A DNA stretch of 64,000 nucleotides from Bretschneidera sinensis (taxonomy: Eukaryota > Streptophyta > Magnoliopsida > Brassicales > Akaniaceae): positions 59,395,501 to 59,459,500 of the forward strand of contig CM043697.1 in the NCBI GenBank assembly GCA_023935145.1. The letters are read 5' to 3'. A program made the position numbers and the translations under genes. Below the pieces are notes generated by a model. The model was not told where the DNA came from. It worked only from the letters and a program-made list of their open reading frames with translations, and ran no database searches. Below are positions 50,349-60,591 of this stretch, piece after piece. How positions within the stretch are numbered: position 1 is the stretch's first letter; the number at the start of each line of letters is the position of its first letter.

Positions 50349-51655
50349 GAAGAAGAAATAGATTTTGTTGAGACCTATGCTCCCGTAGCTAGATTAGAAG
50401 CCATTCATATGTTATTGGCCTTTGCATGCTTCAATAAATTTAAGCTATTTCAAATGGATGTAAAAAGTGACTTTTTAAATGATTTTATAGAAGAAGAGGT
50501 GTATGTTAAGAAACATCTTGGATTTGAAAATCCTAGTCTTCCAAACATTGTTTATAAGCTTTCTAAAGCTCTCTATGGGTTGAAGCAAGCTCCAAGAGCA
50601 TGGTATGAAAGACTAAGTAAGTTTTTGCTTGAAAATGATTTTACAAGAGGAAAAATAGATACAACCCTATTCACAAAAACGACACACTACTAGTCCAAAT
50701 ATATGTTGATTATATTATATTTAGTGCCATTAATTTATCTATGTGTCAAGAGTTTACTAAGTGTATGTAAGGTGAATTTGAAATGAGCATGATGGGAGAG
50801 ATTACCTACTTTCTTGGACTTCAAATCAAACAATTGAAAGAAGACATCTTCATCAATCAATCAGAGTACACCAAGGACCTATTAAAAAGGTTCGGGATAG
50901 AAATCTCAAAGTCAATTGGCACTCCTATGAGCATCTCTACAAAACTTGACCTAGATGGGGAAGGTAAGCGTGTAGATACTAAAACTTATAGAAGCATGAT
51001 AGGAGCTTTACTTTATCAACTACGAGTAGACCTAATATAATGTTCAGTGTATGCATGTGTGCTAGATTTTAAACTAATCCTAAAGAATCACATGTAATTG
51101 CAATAAAAAGAACCCTAAGATATCTACAAGGGACTCAAAACATAGGGTTATGGTATTCTAGAAAATCAACTTTTAAGCTTGCAGGATAGTCAGATGTTGA
51201 TTTTGCGGGTTGTAAACTAGATAGAAAAATCACTAGTGAAACATGCCAATTCTTAGATGCAATGTTAACCTCTTGATTTTCCAAGAAACAAAATTTGGTT
51301 GCATTATCAGCCACAGAAGCGAAATATGTAGTAGCTGGAAGTTGTGGAGCACAAATGTTGTGGATGAAACAATAATTAGAAGACTATGGCATGAACCTTA
51401 AAGATTCACTAATTCATTGTGATAACACTAGTGCTATCAACTTGACCAAAAACCATATTCAGCATTCTAGAACCAAACACATAGAAATAAGACATCACTT
51501 CATAAGAGACCATGCTTAAAACAATGATATTAGACTAGAATTCATTCCTTCAGAATGTCAAATAGCTGATATTCTTACAAAACCCTAAAGTGAAGATAGC
51601 TTTTGCAAGATTAGACTATTGATGGGCCTAATAGACTATGATAAAATGTATGTTT
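50349..51655 (+). pseudogene. SIRE-like RT and RNase H
   Basis: The RT reads VETYAPVARLEAIHMLLAFA, QMDVKSDFLNDFIEEEVYV and LSKALYGLKQAPRAWYERL. The catalytic YVDD is YVDY (Asp to Tyr at 50711), so the polymerase is dead. GEITYFLGLQIKQLKEDIFI follows. RNase H includes [50 protein letters not shown] and ECQIADILTKP. Several stops (for example 50691 and 51037) interrupt it. Confidence 0.87.
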
Positions 51656-52217
51656 GATTGCATCAACATTCATCATATGGATATTTAATAACTAGTGAAT
51701 GAGAATTAACTCTTATTTAATATATCTCTCACTCAAGATGTCATAGATAAACAATTTCATGCTAAAATTTCAAGATAGAGCTCAAAATTTTAAATTTTTT
51801 GAAAGACCCAATTGACTAGTAGCATGACTCCAGTCGACTGGTATCCTACTGCCCATTTTACTAGTCGACTAGTACAAAGCATCTAGTCGACTGGTACTAT
51901 AAGATATTGTTTGGAGCAAAAAATTGAAATTTTGATGGCCTACCCAGTCGATTGGTATGGTTTACCCAGTCGACTGGTGTATCTCTACCAGTTTACCCAG
52001 TAAATTGGTATATAAAAAATTCCTCAAATTATGAAGGACCCAGTCTACTGGTATCGTGATTCTATAAATAGTCTATTCAGATTTTTCAGTTTTCACGCCA
52101 TTTTTGAAAAACCTTATTTCTCTCTCTAGAAAAACCTTGATTTCAATCCAAAATCTCTCAAAAACAATCCATAGAACCTTCAGTCATACCCCAAATCACC
52201 TATTTTAAAACTTTTTC
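51656..52217 (+). repeat. Spacer rich in a palindromic AGTCGACTGGTA motif
   Basis: Between pol and the extra ORF, close variants of CCAGTCGACTGGTA occur about eight times (51814-52045). GTCGAC is a palindrome. The same motif recurs in the 3' LTR near 54530-54620. Confidence 0.75.
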
Positions 52218-53532
52218 ATGGTTGAAATCTCCACATTTCCCCAAATCTCTAAAACAACTTTCCCCACGATGTTTGAAAGAATACACATCAAAATCACTAT
52301 TGGAGGACCTCACGTGCCTACAAGGCCTCGATCTTCAAAGTCCTCAGCATCAGATGCTAAGAGAAAGAGAGTTGCTAGTTCATCAAACAAAAAAACACGG
52401 ACTGAGATCGATGACTCGCTCTTTTGGAGCCCCGCCACAAAGAGCATGTATAATTCCGTCATTCGTAACAAGAAAATAACGATGAGTAGATTTGTTGATT
52501 TTGATTTTATCTATCATGAAAATTTTGATATATTACCTGATTTTGAGGCGATACACTTAAAACCACTTTTTAAGATACACCAGAAATATTACCCTGGCCT
52601 GATTCATAAATTTTACGCCAACTTGGTTAAACCAAGTCAAGTGGCTTTTAGGTTTAGAACCAGCATCATGGACGTAGAATTTGAGGTGAATATTGACCTT
52701 CTAGTTAATATTCTGATGATCCCCATGGGAGGGGTCCAGTGGAGTCTGGATGGATGGCTAGACAACTTTGACTACGAGGAGGCATGTTAGATTGTTAGGG
52801 GCGACCCTAACTACATCTTTAGGCCTATTACATTTCACCAATGTAGTGATATGCCCCTCGATTCAAAGTTGTTTAATCTCATTGTGAGTTGGACCATCCA
52901 CCCGAGACTCGAGATTCAAGGCTATCTTTTTAAGATAAACATGGTATTGATTTCGTGTTTCAAAACAGGACACCATTTCAATATCTACCCCATACTGCTC
53001 GCCAACATGATTAAAGGTGAAGCGAGTGACTCCGAGTGGCTCACCTATAGGACGCTCTTCACCTTGATCCTCCAGCATTTTTGTGTCCCCCTATCCGCCT
53101 CAGAGGCTCAAGATATCGACCCTAAGGACATTTCTAAAGAAGATATGGTGCATAATCCGAGATGGGATGATCTACTCCAAGGCTGGGAGGAACAATCGGA
53201 TTGGAGATGATGATAGCAGCGAGGAGGACCATGAGGTTCCTAGTGATGCAGCTCCTCCCACTACTATGGACACTGACGCACAAGCACCTAGTCCATAGCA
53301 TAGTGGCTCTAGCACTGGTTAGGCTGGCTATGATAACATTCTACAGGCTATTTCAAGCCTCAAACTGTGGATGCAGTCCAAGTTCCAGAGCTCAAGCTCT
53401 TTAGTCAATCACTTGTATTGCCACCTTTGCACACTCAGAAACGATTTCGAGCTGCACCAGGAGCACACGGAGGGCTCTTTGGTTGAGCTTCAGGATCTTC
53501 TTCGAGATGGCTCTGACTCCCCTTCTTGTTGA
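52218..53532 (+). pseudogene. Extra ORF of the SIRE-like element, with stops
   Basis: One frame runs 52218-53210 apart from a TAG at 52788. It has a basic, Ser-rich start (PRSSKSSASDAKRKRVASSS), then a globular part with FVDFDFIYHENFDILPDFEA, KYYPGLIHKFYANL, MPLDSKLFNLIVSWTIHPRL and LILQHFCVPLSASEAQDI. After a frameshift it reads an acidic DDDSSEEDHEVPSDAAPP stretch and a short coiled coil, ending at TGA 53532. It resembles the 'putative plant transposon protein' type of domain found in extra ORFs of plant retroelements. SIRE elements carry an env-like ORF in this place, but I see no signal peptide or transmembrane helix, so I do not call it env. Confidence 0.65.
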
Positions 53533-54218
53533 ATCTTTTCATTTATCTTTTTGTTTATGTATAGCTCCATGGATATTCAGCATGAACATTTCTTTTCTTA
53601 TTATACATTCATATGCTTGTACTCGATATTCAACTTCTGTAAGCTTATGATGTATGAATGTTTGTATATAGTTGCCTACTTTTCAGTTATTTATCTTTTG
53701 GTTCATATAATTACTTTAATTTTAAGCTATATGGTTGCTTAGTTTGAGCATTTTTTGCTCATCTATATGCTTTAACTGCTTATACTAGTATGGAAACTTC
53801 TGATTCTTCTCGGGAAGTCTTTCCAATTTTGAATCATGACTAGTTTTTACATACAAGTTTATTTTTGCCTTATCTTCATGGTTATGGTATTTATTTTGCT
53901 TATTTTTCAAGTTTACATTCTCTTTTCTGTTATTGTCAAAACGGTGGAGAAAAATGAGAAAAATCAATGAAAAAGAGAAAACTAAATGTAAACTTAGAAT
54001 AGAACATAAATTTAGGGGAACTTTTCTCTAAAAACGTTGAAAAATGTAATATTGTCTTATATTTTTGGTTAGGTTGATATTATTATATTTAAACTGCATT
54101 TGAATGCTTAACAGGTTGGTTTTTATCCGAAAAATAGAGGAGACTCAGGCCAAATTTTTCTAAATACCAACGATTAATTTTTAAAACTGTTTTTTTCTCT
54201 GCTAAGTTTTGTGATCAT
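53533..54218 (+). other. 3' untranslated region of the SIRE-like element
   Basis: AT-rich, no coding support. It ends at the purine tract before the LTR. Confidence 0.5.
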
Positions 54219-54232
54219 CAAAAAAGGGAGAT

Positions 54233-55272
54233 TGTTGACCCATATTTGATTTTAATAATGATAAAACACTACTCTAATTGCTCTAACAGTTTTATCTAAG
54301 TGTTTAAGCGGTAAAAGCATTCAGTACGGAAACAAGATGCAAGAATTCAACACGAGTCAGACACCAAAACAAGACAGAAGATCTAGAATAGGCATCAAGG
54401 TAAATCTTTTATGTTAAATTACATAGCTTGATGGCTCAATTTACAAAAGACTTTGACAAAACTAAAAATACAAAAAGTTTCTAAGTCAAAACTGTTTTTA
54501 AAAAGGAAAACTGGGTTGAAGGATAACCCAATCGACTGATACTCTCATTTAGCCTAAAAAGTGAAAAATCTTCACTTGACCCAGTCGACTGTTACAAGGA
54601 CCCAGTCGACTGGTAATTCAAAAATATGACCGTTTGAAATGTGTAACTTGAGTATTTAATGCCCCAAAACTACCAAGTCAATGTCAAACGGCCATATTGA
54701 TTCAACGCTATATAAATCCACTCTAATGAGCATTTAAAAGAAGAAGAGAACACATTCAATTCACAAGATAGCTAATTAATTCTTAAAAGCTTTGAAATTT
54801 ATTGTTGAGCCATTCTTCAAGCTTGTTCTTGAAAGAGAGATATTGTTCGTTTGTAAAAGCGCTTATTTCTATCTCTCTACCATTTACTTTATAGCAAATT
54901 TCATTTATTGTAAAGGGAAAGAATCGGTATAACTCTTAGAGTGTTTAGGATTAAACACTTTATTGTAGCTTCCGTGAAGAAGAGATCGGTTGTAAGGTTT
55001 GTACAACACCTGTGAAGTTGTATGACTAAAGTTTTAGTGGATTACTTTAAGGATCCTCCTTGAAGAGAGTGGATGTAGGGTCGGAAGGAATTCGATATTG
55101 CCGAACCACTATAAACCGTGTTTGCATTTTCTCTTCCTTAAACTCTCTTACTTTCAAGTATATTATTCATTTGTGTGATTTGTGCATTTAACTGTTTAAA
55201 AACTTGCAAATTAATTAGCAAAAGTTTTTAAAACCCAATTCACCCCCTCTTAGGTTTAAACCTCGGTTTACA
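54233..55272 (+). repeat. 3' LTR of the SIRE-like element
   Basis: It starts TGTTGACCC right after the purine tract. A TATA-like GCTATATAAATCC lies near 54708, and two AGTCGACTG motifs near 54590 and 54606. The right end is placed at CGGTTTACA (55272) by the CA rule; with no 5' LTR to compare, that end is provisional. Confidence 0.68.
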
Positions 55273-55283
55273 CTTACTTTAAA

Positions 55284-55449
55284 AATATGAGTATTATAAT
55301 TCTACCTAGCTTATAAAAATTTAGTCCTTGAAATTTCCTTACCTAATTCATGAAAAGTTGGGAGTATTCTTTCCTTATACTCCCAAGTAATTTCTTCAAC
55401 ATCTTTGTTCTACTATAATACTTGAATAAAAAAGAATGACTTTATTATG
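55284..55449 (-). pseudogene. Gypsy integrase C-terminus, distal part
   Basis: The minus strand reads DVEEITWEYKERILPTFHEL and GKEISRTKFL, the EEATWE-type C-terminal block of chromovirus integrases. It continues on the other side of the solo LTR. Confidence 0.72.
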
Positions 55450-56324
55450 TGTTGAAAATCACCTTTCAATCCCAGGTGGTGACCTTCAAACACCCAAACC
55501 TAGAAAGATTTGGACCGAACAAGAATCAAACCATAAAAGAGAAAACACAAGCAATTGTTATCGAGGTTCGGTAATTTGCCTACGTCCCCGTGAGCTCCTC
55601 CGAGCTCTCTCCACTAAATCAATGAGTTCTTACAATTACAGCAACACCTCCTCAAGAACCCTCTTGTTCTTGATGAATGAAAGAAGAGAAAAGAAAGAGA
55701 TAAGACTAAGTGTTTCCCTGGAATTTTTCCCAAGAAAATTTCAATTACAAAGCCCTTGAACCCCAAATCTTGAATACTCTCTCTCACTAGAAACACCTCT
55801 GAAGATTTGAGAGCCTATCTCTCTAAACACTAGCCACTCTTGAAATGAGACTTCTTCTTGTGTTTCTTTCTTATATGATGTGTCTTTGCACTTGCACACT
55901 TTTCACTTGTTGTGTTATTGCTCCTAGATGACCCTTTATATAGGGCAATAACTACCACAACCAATCTTGGAGTCCATCTCAACCCTTTGATCTTGAGAAC
56001 CAAACAATCATGTCCCTCTAAGAGGTCTAAGTGATCCTGTGCGTTTTAACCAAGTCCCAACGCACCAACTGGAAAACAGAATCAGAGGTATCAGGTGTGC
56101 CTGGTGCAGCTGCTCAGAGCAGAGCAGGCTGCGATGCACAACAAGGGAAAAGTCCCCCATCTACTGGAGGCCATGATGCACAGCACCCTGTGCTGCGATG
56201 CAAACCTGGAGGAGGTAACTCCTCACTTTCTGGAGGCCGTGGTGCACCAAGCTTGAGCCGCGGCGCCAAAGGCTGCTGAAGCCTCAAAACTTTCAACCTT
56301 TAATTCTTACATAAATTCCCAACA
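55450..56324. repeat. Solo LTR with perfect target duplication
   Basis: 875 bp from TGTTGAAAATC to CCCAACA, flanked by TTATG at 55445-55449 and 56325-56329. The frame of a gypsy integrase resumes exactly across it. Inside are GGTTCGGTAATTTGCCTACG, common in plant copia LTRs, and a GC-richer part (56090-56280) with GGAGGCC and TGATGCAC-type repeats. No internal region is present, so it probably arose by LTR-LTR recombination. Confidence 0.88.
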
Positions 56325-56462
56325 TTATGCAAGACTTGTTCATTTATGTTTAGAATTCTGACTGGTACTTGCATAAAGGTCAAATCTTCCTGAAGTTCTA
56401 CAGCCTGATTCAGAATACTATGAGATTCATCATATAAGCACTTTCAGTTGGGATTTTAATAA
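56325..56462 (-). pseudogene. Gypsy integrase C-terminus, proximal part
   Basis: The minus strand reads HSILNQAVELQEDLTFMQVP and VRILNINEQVLHKVIL, which runs into 55449-55284 once the solo LTR and one TSD copy are set aside. Its upstream side ends at the LTR of the next element. Confidence 0.75.
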
Positions 56463-56613
56463 TGTAACTCCCCTATTGAGGGTTGAAGATTGATGTATAG
56501 ATATATATAATTTCAGTTAATGTTTTTATATTGTTATATATATGTGTCGTGCTGGGATTTCAAAACGTGACGACATCATCTCGGGGGTGGCCAACTCAGG
56601 ATGGGTCGTTACA
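56463..56613 (+). repeat. Short or deleted 5' LTR of the chromovirus-type element
   Basis: It begins TGTAACTCCCC and ends GGGTCGTTACA, a recognisable terminal inverted pair. At 151 bp it is much shorter than usual for such elements, so an internal deletion is likely. Confidence 0.6.
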
Positions 56614-56617
56614 ATTT

Positions 56618-56629
56618 TGGTATCAGAGC
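56618..56629 (+). other. Primer-binding site
   Basis: TGGTATCAGAGC, complementary to the 3' end of initiator methionine tRNA, lies four bases after the LTR. Confidence 0.88.
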
Positions 56630-56716
56630 ATTAGGTTTTATGATTATGTAAACTGCATAAAAATTTAAAGAAGTGAAAGATTTAAATAATTTATATTTTA
56701 ATGCAGAGTCTGAGGA

Positions 56717-57960
56717 TGACATGTGGATGTGCTAGAGCTAGAGCTAGAGGCAAAAGGGACGTGGTAGACCTCCAATATTTAGAAGAACTAAAGTAGAGGG
56801 GGAGGTTGAGTCTATAGTTCATACAAGGGAACATGTTGCTAGTGCAGCTAGTACTAATAGATGTGGGAGAGAATATGATATTAGGAGGGATGACTTGAGA
56901 GAAGTTATTGATCGTGTTATAGAGAGAATGAATGCAGCAGAAGAAATGGTTGATAATTTGCAGAGGAGATTAGAGGAAAGGAGTAGAATAGAACCTGATG
57001 TGGTGAGACAAGAGGTTCATGAGGAAGAGGGTGTGTTTGCACATGAGATGCACGGGGATTGTTTTGTGAGATTTCTTAAGTATAAACCCTAGTATTTTAG
57101 AGGATCTGTAAATCTTATGGAACCTGAGCAGTGGATTAAACATGTTGAGAAATATTTTGAAGTCTTACCAGTGATAGATAGACAGAAGGTTGCCTTTGCT
57201 TCATTTATGCTAGAAAGTGAGACTTCTCAATGGTGGGAGGATATTCTGCCCAGAGTGAGTACACAGGTAGATCAACCCTTAACTTGGCATAAGTTTAAGG
57301 ATGAGTTCTTTGCGAAATATTTTCCAAATATATTTCGAGCACATCAGAAGAGAGAATTTATTCATTTAAGGCAGAATACCTTATCTGTGGCTAAGTATGA
57401 TAGTAGATTTATACCCCTGTTGAGGTTTTTACTTGTGTTAGTAAATATGGAGGAGATAAAATGTAAGTGATTTTTAGACGGGTTACACTATGAAATTCGA
57501 TCTAAACTCTCTTACATGGGTATTGAAAATTATGCTATAATAGTGGATAAAGCATTACAGATTGAGAAGGATGTAATGAAGTTTAGAGGAATGAAGAATT
57601 GGTTGAAGAGGTCTAGATTTGAGGGACTTAGAGGTGGTAGCAGTATGAGTGTGCAGGGTGGGAGACCACCCCAGATGGGGCATTTCTTGTCACAGGGAAT
57701 CTGTAGTACAGAGTTAGAGGCAAGCAAGATCGGTTGCTTCTGTAGCTCAGAGTAATATCGATGGGACCCCTAGATTTGGGAGACAGGCTATGGTAACTGG
57801 GAGCTTTGATAGAGGAGTAAGTATCCCACTAAGGAGAAGTGGTAATCTGATGTATGATTGAGAGCCGAGACATCTGTCTCAAAATTGTCCTACTCTAATG
57901 TGATTTGTATATGGTGAGGGATGATATATTAGTGTAGATTGTCCAGTGGAGAAATCTATT
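56717..57960 (+). pseudogene. gag of the chromovirus-type element
   Basis: It starts near MTCGCARARARGKRD. The core reads LMEPEQWIKHVEKYFEVLPV, KVAFASFMLESETSQWWEDI, KFKDEFFAKYFPNIFRAHQK and FIHLRQNTLSVAKYDSRF, then FLDGLHYEIRSKLSYMG. Degraded zinc knuckles lie near 57865 and 57930 (RHLSQNCP and YISVDCP). Stops at 57090, 57468 and 57753 break it. Confidence 0.85.
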
Positions 57961-57994
57961 TGAGATAGGTGCTGGAGATATTGGGAGAAGACAG

Positions 57995-58435
57995 GTGAGA
58001 GGTGGTGGATCAGGGAGTATGCAGAGCAGAGGGAGAGGATTAGTAGCTGAGAGAGAACGCGGTGGTCAGTTACAGTCCAGAGAAAGTAGAGTATATGCAT
58101 TGACCCAACATGTTACACATGCCATTCCTGATATTATTATGGGTATGTTATCTATTCTTGATAGACCTGCTAGATTATTGATTGATCTTGATGCAACCCA
58201 TTCTTTTGCATCTAACATTTATATGAAATCTATTGATGCTAGTATTAGTCATTTGATGCATGCTATTATTGTTGAGGTTCCTACTGGGGATAGGGTTATT
58301 ATCATGATAATTTATCAAGGTTGTGTGATTAGGATGGCTGATAGAGAATTTGAGGTTGATTTGTTGGCTTTAGCTATAATATATTTTGATTTAATTCTTG
58401 GGATGAATTGGTTATCTGCATATCATGCTTAGGTA
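57995..58435 (+). pseudogene. Protease of the chromovirus-type element
   Basis: The frame contains RLLIDLDATHSFASNIYM where the family has D-S-G-A-T-H; the change to DLDA alters the catalytic loop. The end LILGMNWLSAYHA is typical of this protease. Confidence 0.82.
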
Positions 58436-58565
58436 TATTGTTTTAGGAAGAATGTGGTGTTCAAGATACCAGGACAACATGATTTTAATTTTCAGGGAAA
58501 ACGTAAGATATTTGCCAATTGTCTTATTTCTGCTCTAACGGTTAGTAAATGGTTGAAGAAGGGTT

Positions 58566-59915
58566 GTGAGAGGTATGTGGAAGTTAGAAGAAATCTTGGT
58601 AGTGAAAGATTTTTATGATGTATTCTCTGAGGAGTTGTCTAGCTTGCCTCTCAACAGAGAGATTGAGTTTTCTATTGAGGTGATTCCGGGATCAGCACCC
58701 ATATCTATAGCACCTTTTAAAATGGCACCAATTGAGTTAAGAGAGTTCAAAGTTTAGCTTCAGGAGTTGCTAGATAAACAGTTTATTCGATCTAGTATAT
58801 CGCCTTGGGAAGCCCCTGTGTTGTTTGTCAAAAAGAAGGATGGGACGATGAGGTTGTGCATTGATTATATATAGTTGAATAAGATCACCATCAAGAATAG
58901 ATATCCATTGCCCATAATATATGATTTATTTGAGCAGTTACATGGGGCTAGGGTGTTTTCTAAGATAGACTTGAGATCGGGTTATCATCAGTTGCCGAAG
59001 GTTGCTTTTAGGACACGCTATGGCCATCATGAGTTCCTTGTAATGCCATTTGGGTTAACTAATGCCCCTGCAACATTTATAGATCTAATGAATCAAGTGT
59101 TTAAACCATTCTTGGATAGATTTGTGATTGTAATAATTGATGATATGTTGGTATATTCCAAGAATGAGGAGAAGCATATGCAACATTTAGAGATATCATT
59201 GAAAATTCTGAGGAGAGAGAAATTGTATGTAAAATTCTCTAAATCTGAGTTTTAGTTGAGTGAAATATCTTTCTTAAGACATGTTGTGTTAGCAGATAGG
59301 ATAACAGTTGACCCACAGAAAGTAAAGGCAGTGTTGAATTGGGAAAGACCCACTAGTGTAATTGAAATTAGAAGCTTTTTGGGATTGACTAGTCATTATA
59401 GGAGGGTTATCTATAATTTTATATGATTGATGGACCATTAACTAGATTGATCAGGAAGGAAGTGAAGTTTAGGTGGTCAAAAGAATGTGAGAGGAATTTC
59501 CAGCTGTTAAAGAGAAACTGACTACTGCTTCGGTATTAGTGCTTCTTTCTGGTGATGAAAGATTTATGGTATATAGTGATGCGTCACATCAAGGGTTAAG
59601 ATATGTGTTGATGCAACATGGGAGAGTTATAACTTATACTTCTAGGCAATTAAAGAACTATGAGAGGAATTACCCAACCTATGATTTAGAGTTGGCTGCT
59701 ATAGTTTTTGCTATGAAGATTTAGAGACATCATCTGTATAGAGCCACTTGTGAAATTTTTACTGATCATAAAAGTTTAACACATTTATCTACCCAGAAAG
59801 AGTTGAATTTAAGGTAGAGGAGGTGGATGGAGTTGATTAGTGATTAATAATGTACAATTCGTTATCACCCAGGGAAGGCTAATATAGTAGCTGATGCATT
59901 GAGTAGAAAGTCTAC
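58566..59915 (+). pseudogene. RT and RNase H of the chromovirus-type element
   Basis: RT blocks: [80 protein letters not shown] and the catalytic [12 protein letters not shown], whose Asp pair is kept. RNase H reads [45 protein letters not shown] and, after stops, HPGKANIVADALSRKS. At least six stops and one indel occur. Confidence 0.9.
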
Positions 59916-60099
59916 AGGGAGATTAGCTACTATTAGGAGTCATGATACTAGCTTGATGATAGAATTAAGAAAAATGAGGATGCAGTTGAATGTAAGTGAT
60001 AGAGGAGTATTGATGGCAAATATGGTGGTACAATATTCTATTATTGATTGTTTATTATAGATACAAAGTAGAGATGAAGGGATAGAGAATATCAAACAA

Positions 60100-60591
60100 G
60101 AAAGATTGAGTGGGAAGCCGACTGGGTTTAGAATTAGAGAAGATGAAATTGTGGTATTAGGACATAGAGTTTGTGTTCCCAATGATGTGGAGATGAGAAA
60201 GGAGATATTAAGGGAGGCTTATGATTCTGTATATTCTATGCACCAGGGTAATAATAAGATATACAAGGGGTTGAGACAAAATTATTGGTGGTCAAGGATG
60301 AAGAAGGATGTAGCGGAGTATTAATAAGATGTTTGACTTGTCAACAGGTAAAGTCTGAGAATAGACATCCAACAGGTTTATTACAACCTCTTCCAATACT
60401 TGAATGGCCATAAGAGAATGTGAGCATGAATTTTGTTTCAGGTTTTCCCCGTACCTAGAGAGGTCATGATGTTGTATGGGTTATAGTGGATAAACTTTCT
60501 AAGTCTTTGCATTTCCTTCTTATTAAAACTACCTGGAGTCTTGAAAAGTTAGTTGAATTGTATGTAGCAAAGATTGTGAGATTACAATGTG
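60100..60591 (+). pseudogene. Integrase N-terminus, truncated
   Basis: VPNDVEMRKEILREAYDSVY, SMHQGNNKIYKGLRQNYWWS and then, frame-shifted, CLTCQQVKSENRHPTGLLQP make up the zinc module. The core start DVVWVIVDKLSKSLHFLLIK follows. The frame ends at VAKIVRL, where unrelated minus-strand gypsy DNA begins. Confidence 0.82.

Larger units (their letters stand above)
49734..55272 (+). mobile_element. 5'-truncated SIRE-like Ty1/copia element with an extra ORF
   Basis: From left: integrase C-terminus, RT, RNase H, a spacer, an extra ORF (52218-53532), a 3' UTR, a purine tract AAAAAAGGGAGATT (54219-54232) and a long 3' LTR (54233-55272). The IN-RT-RH order fits copia. The extra ORF between pol and the 3' LTR and the LTR of about 1 kb fit the SIRE/Maximus group. 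The 5' LTR, gag, protease and integrase core are missing; the break abuts a minus-strand copia fragment. Confidence 0.8.
56463..60591 (+). mobile_element. Decayed chromovirus-type Ty3/gypsy element, 3'-truncated
   Basis: A short 5' LTR (56463-56613), a primer site (56618), gag, protease, RT, RNase H and an integrase N-terminus follow in gypsy order. The sequence stops in the integrase core at about 60590, where a minus-strand gypsy fragment begins. There are many stops and shifts. Assignment to the chromovirus side rests on the TGTAAC…GTTACA LTR ends, the TGGTATCAGAGC primer site and the RT/RH sequence. Confidence 0.85.
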
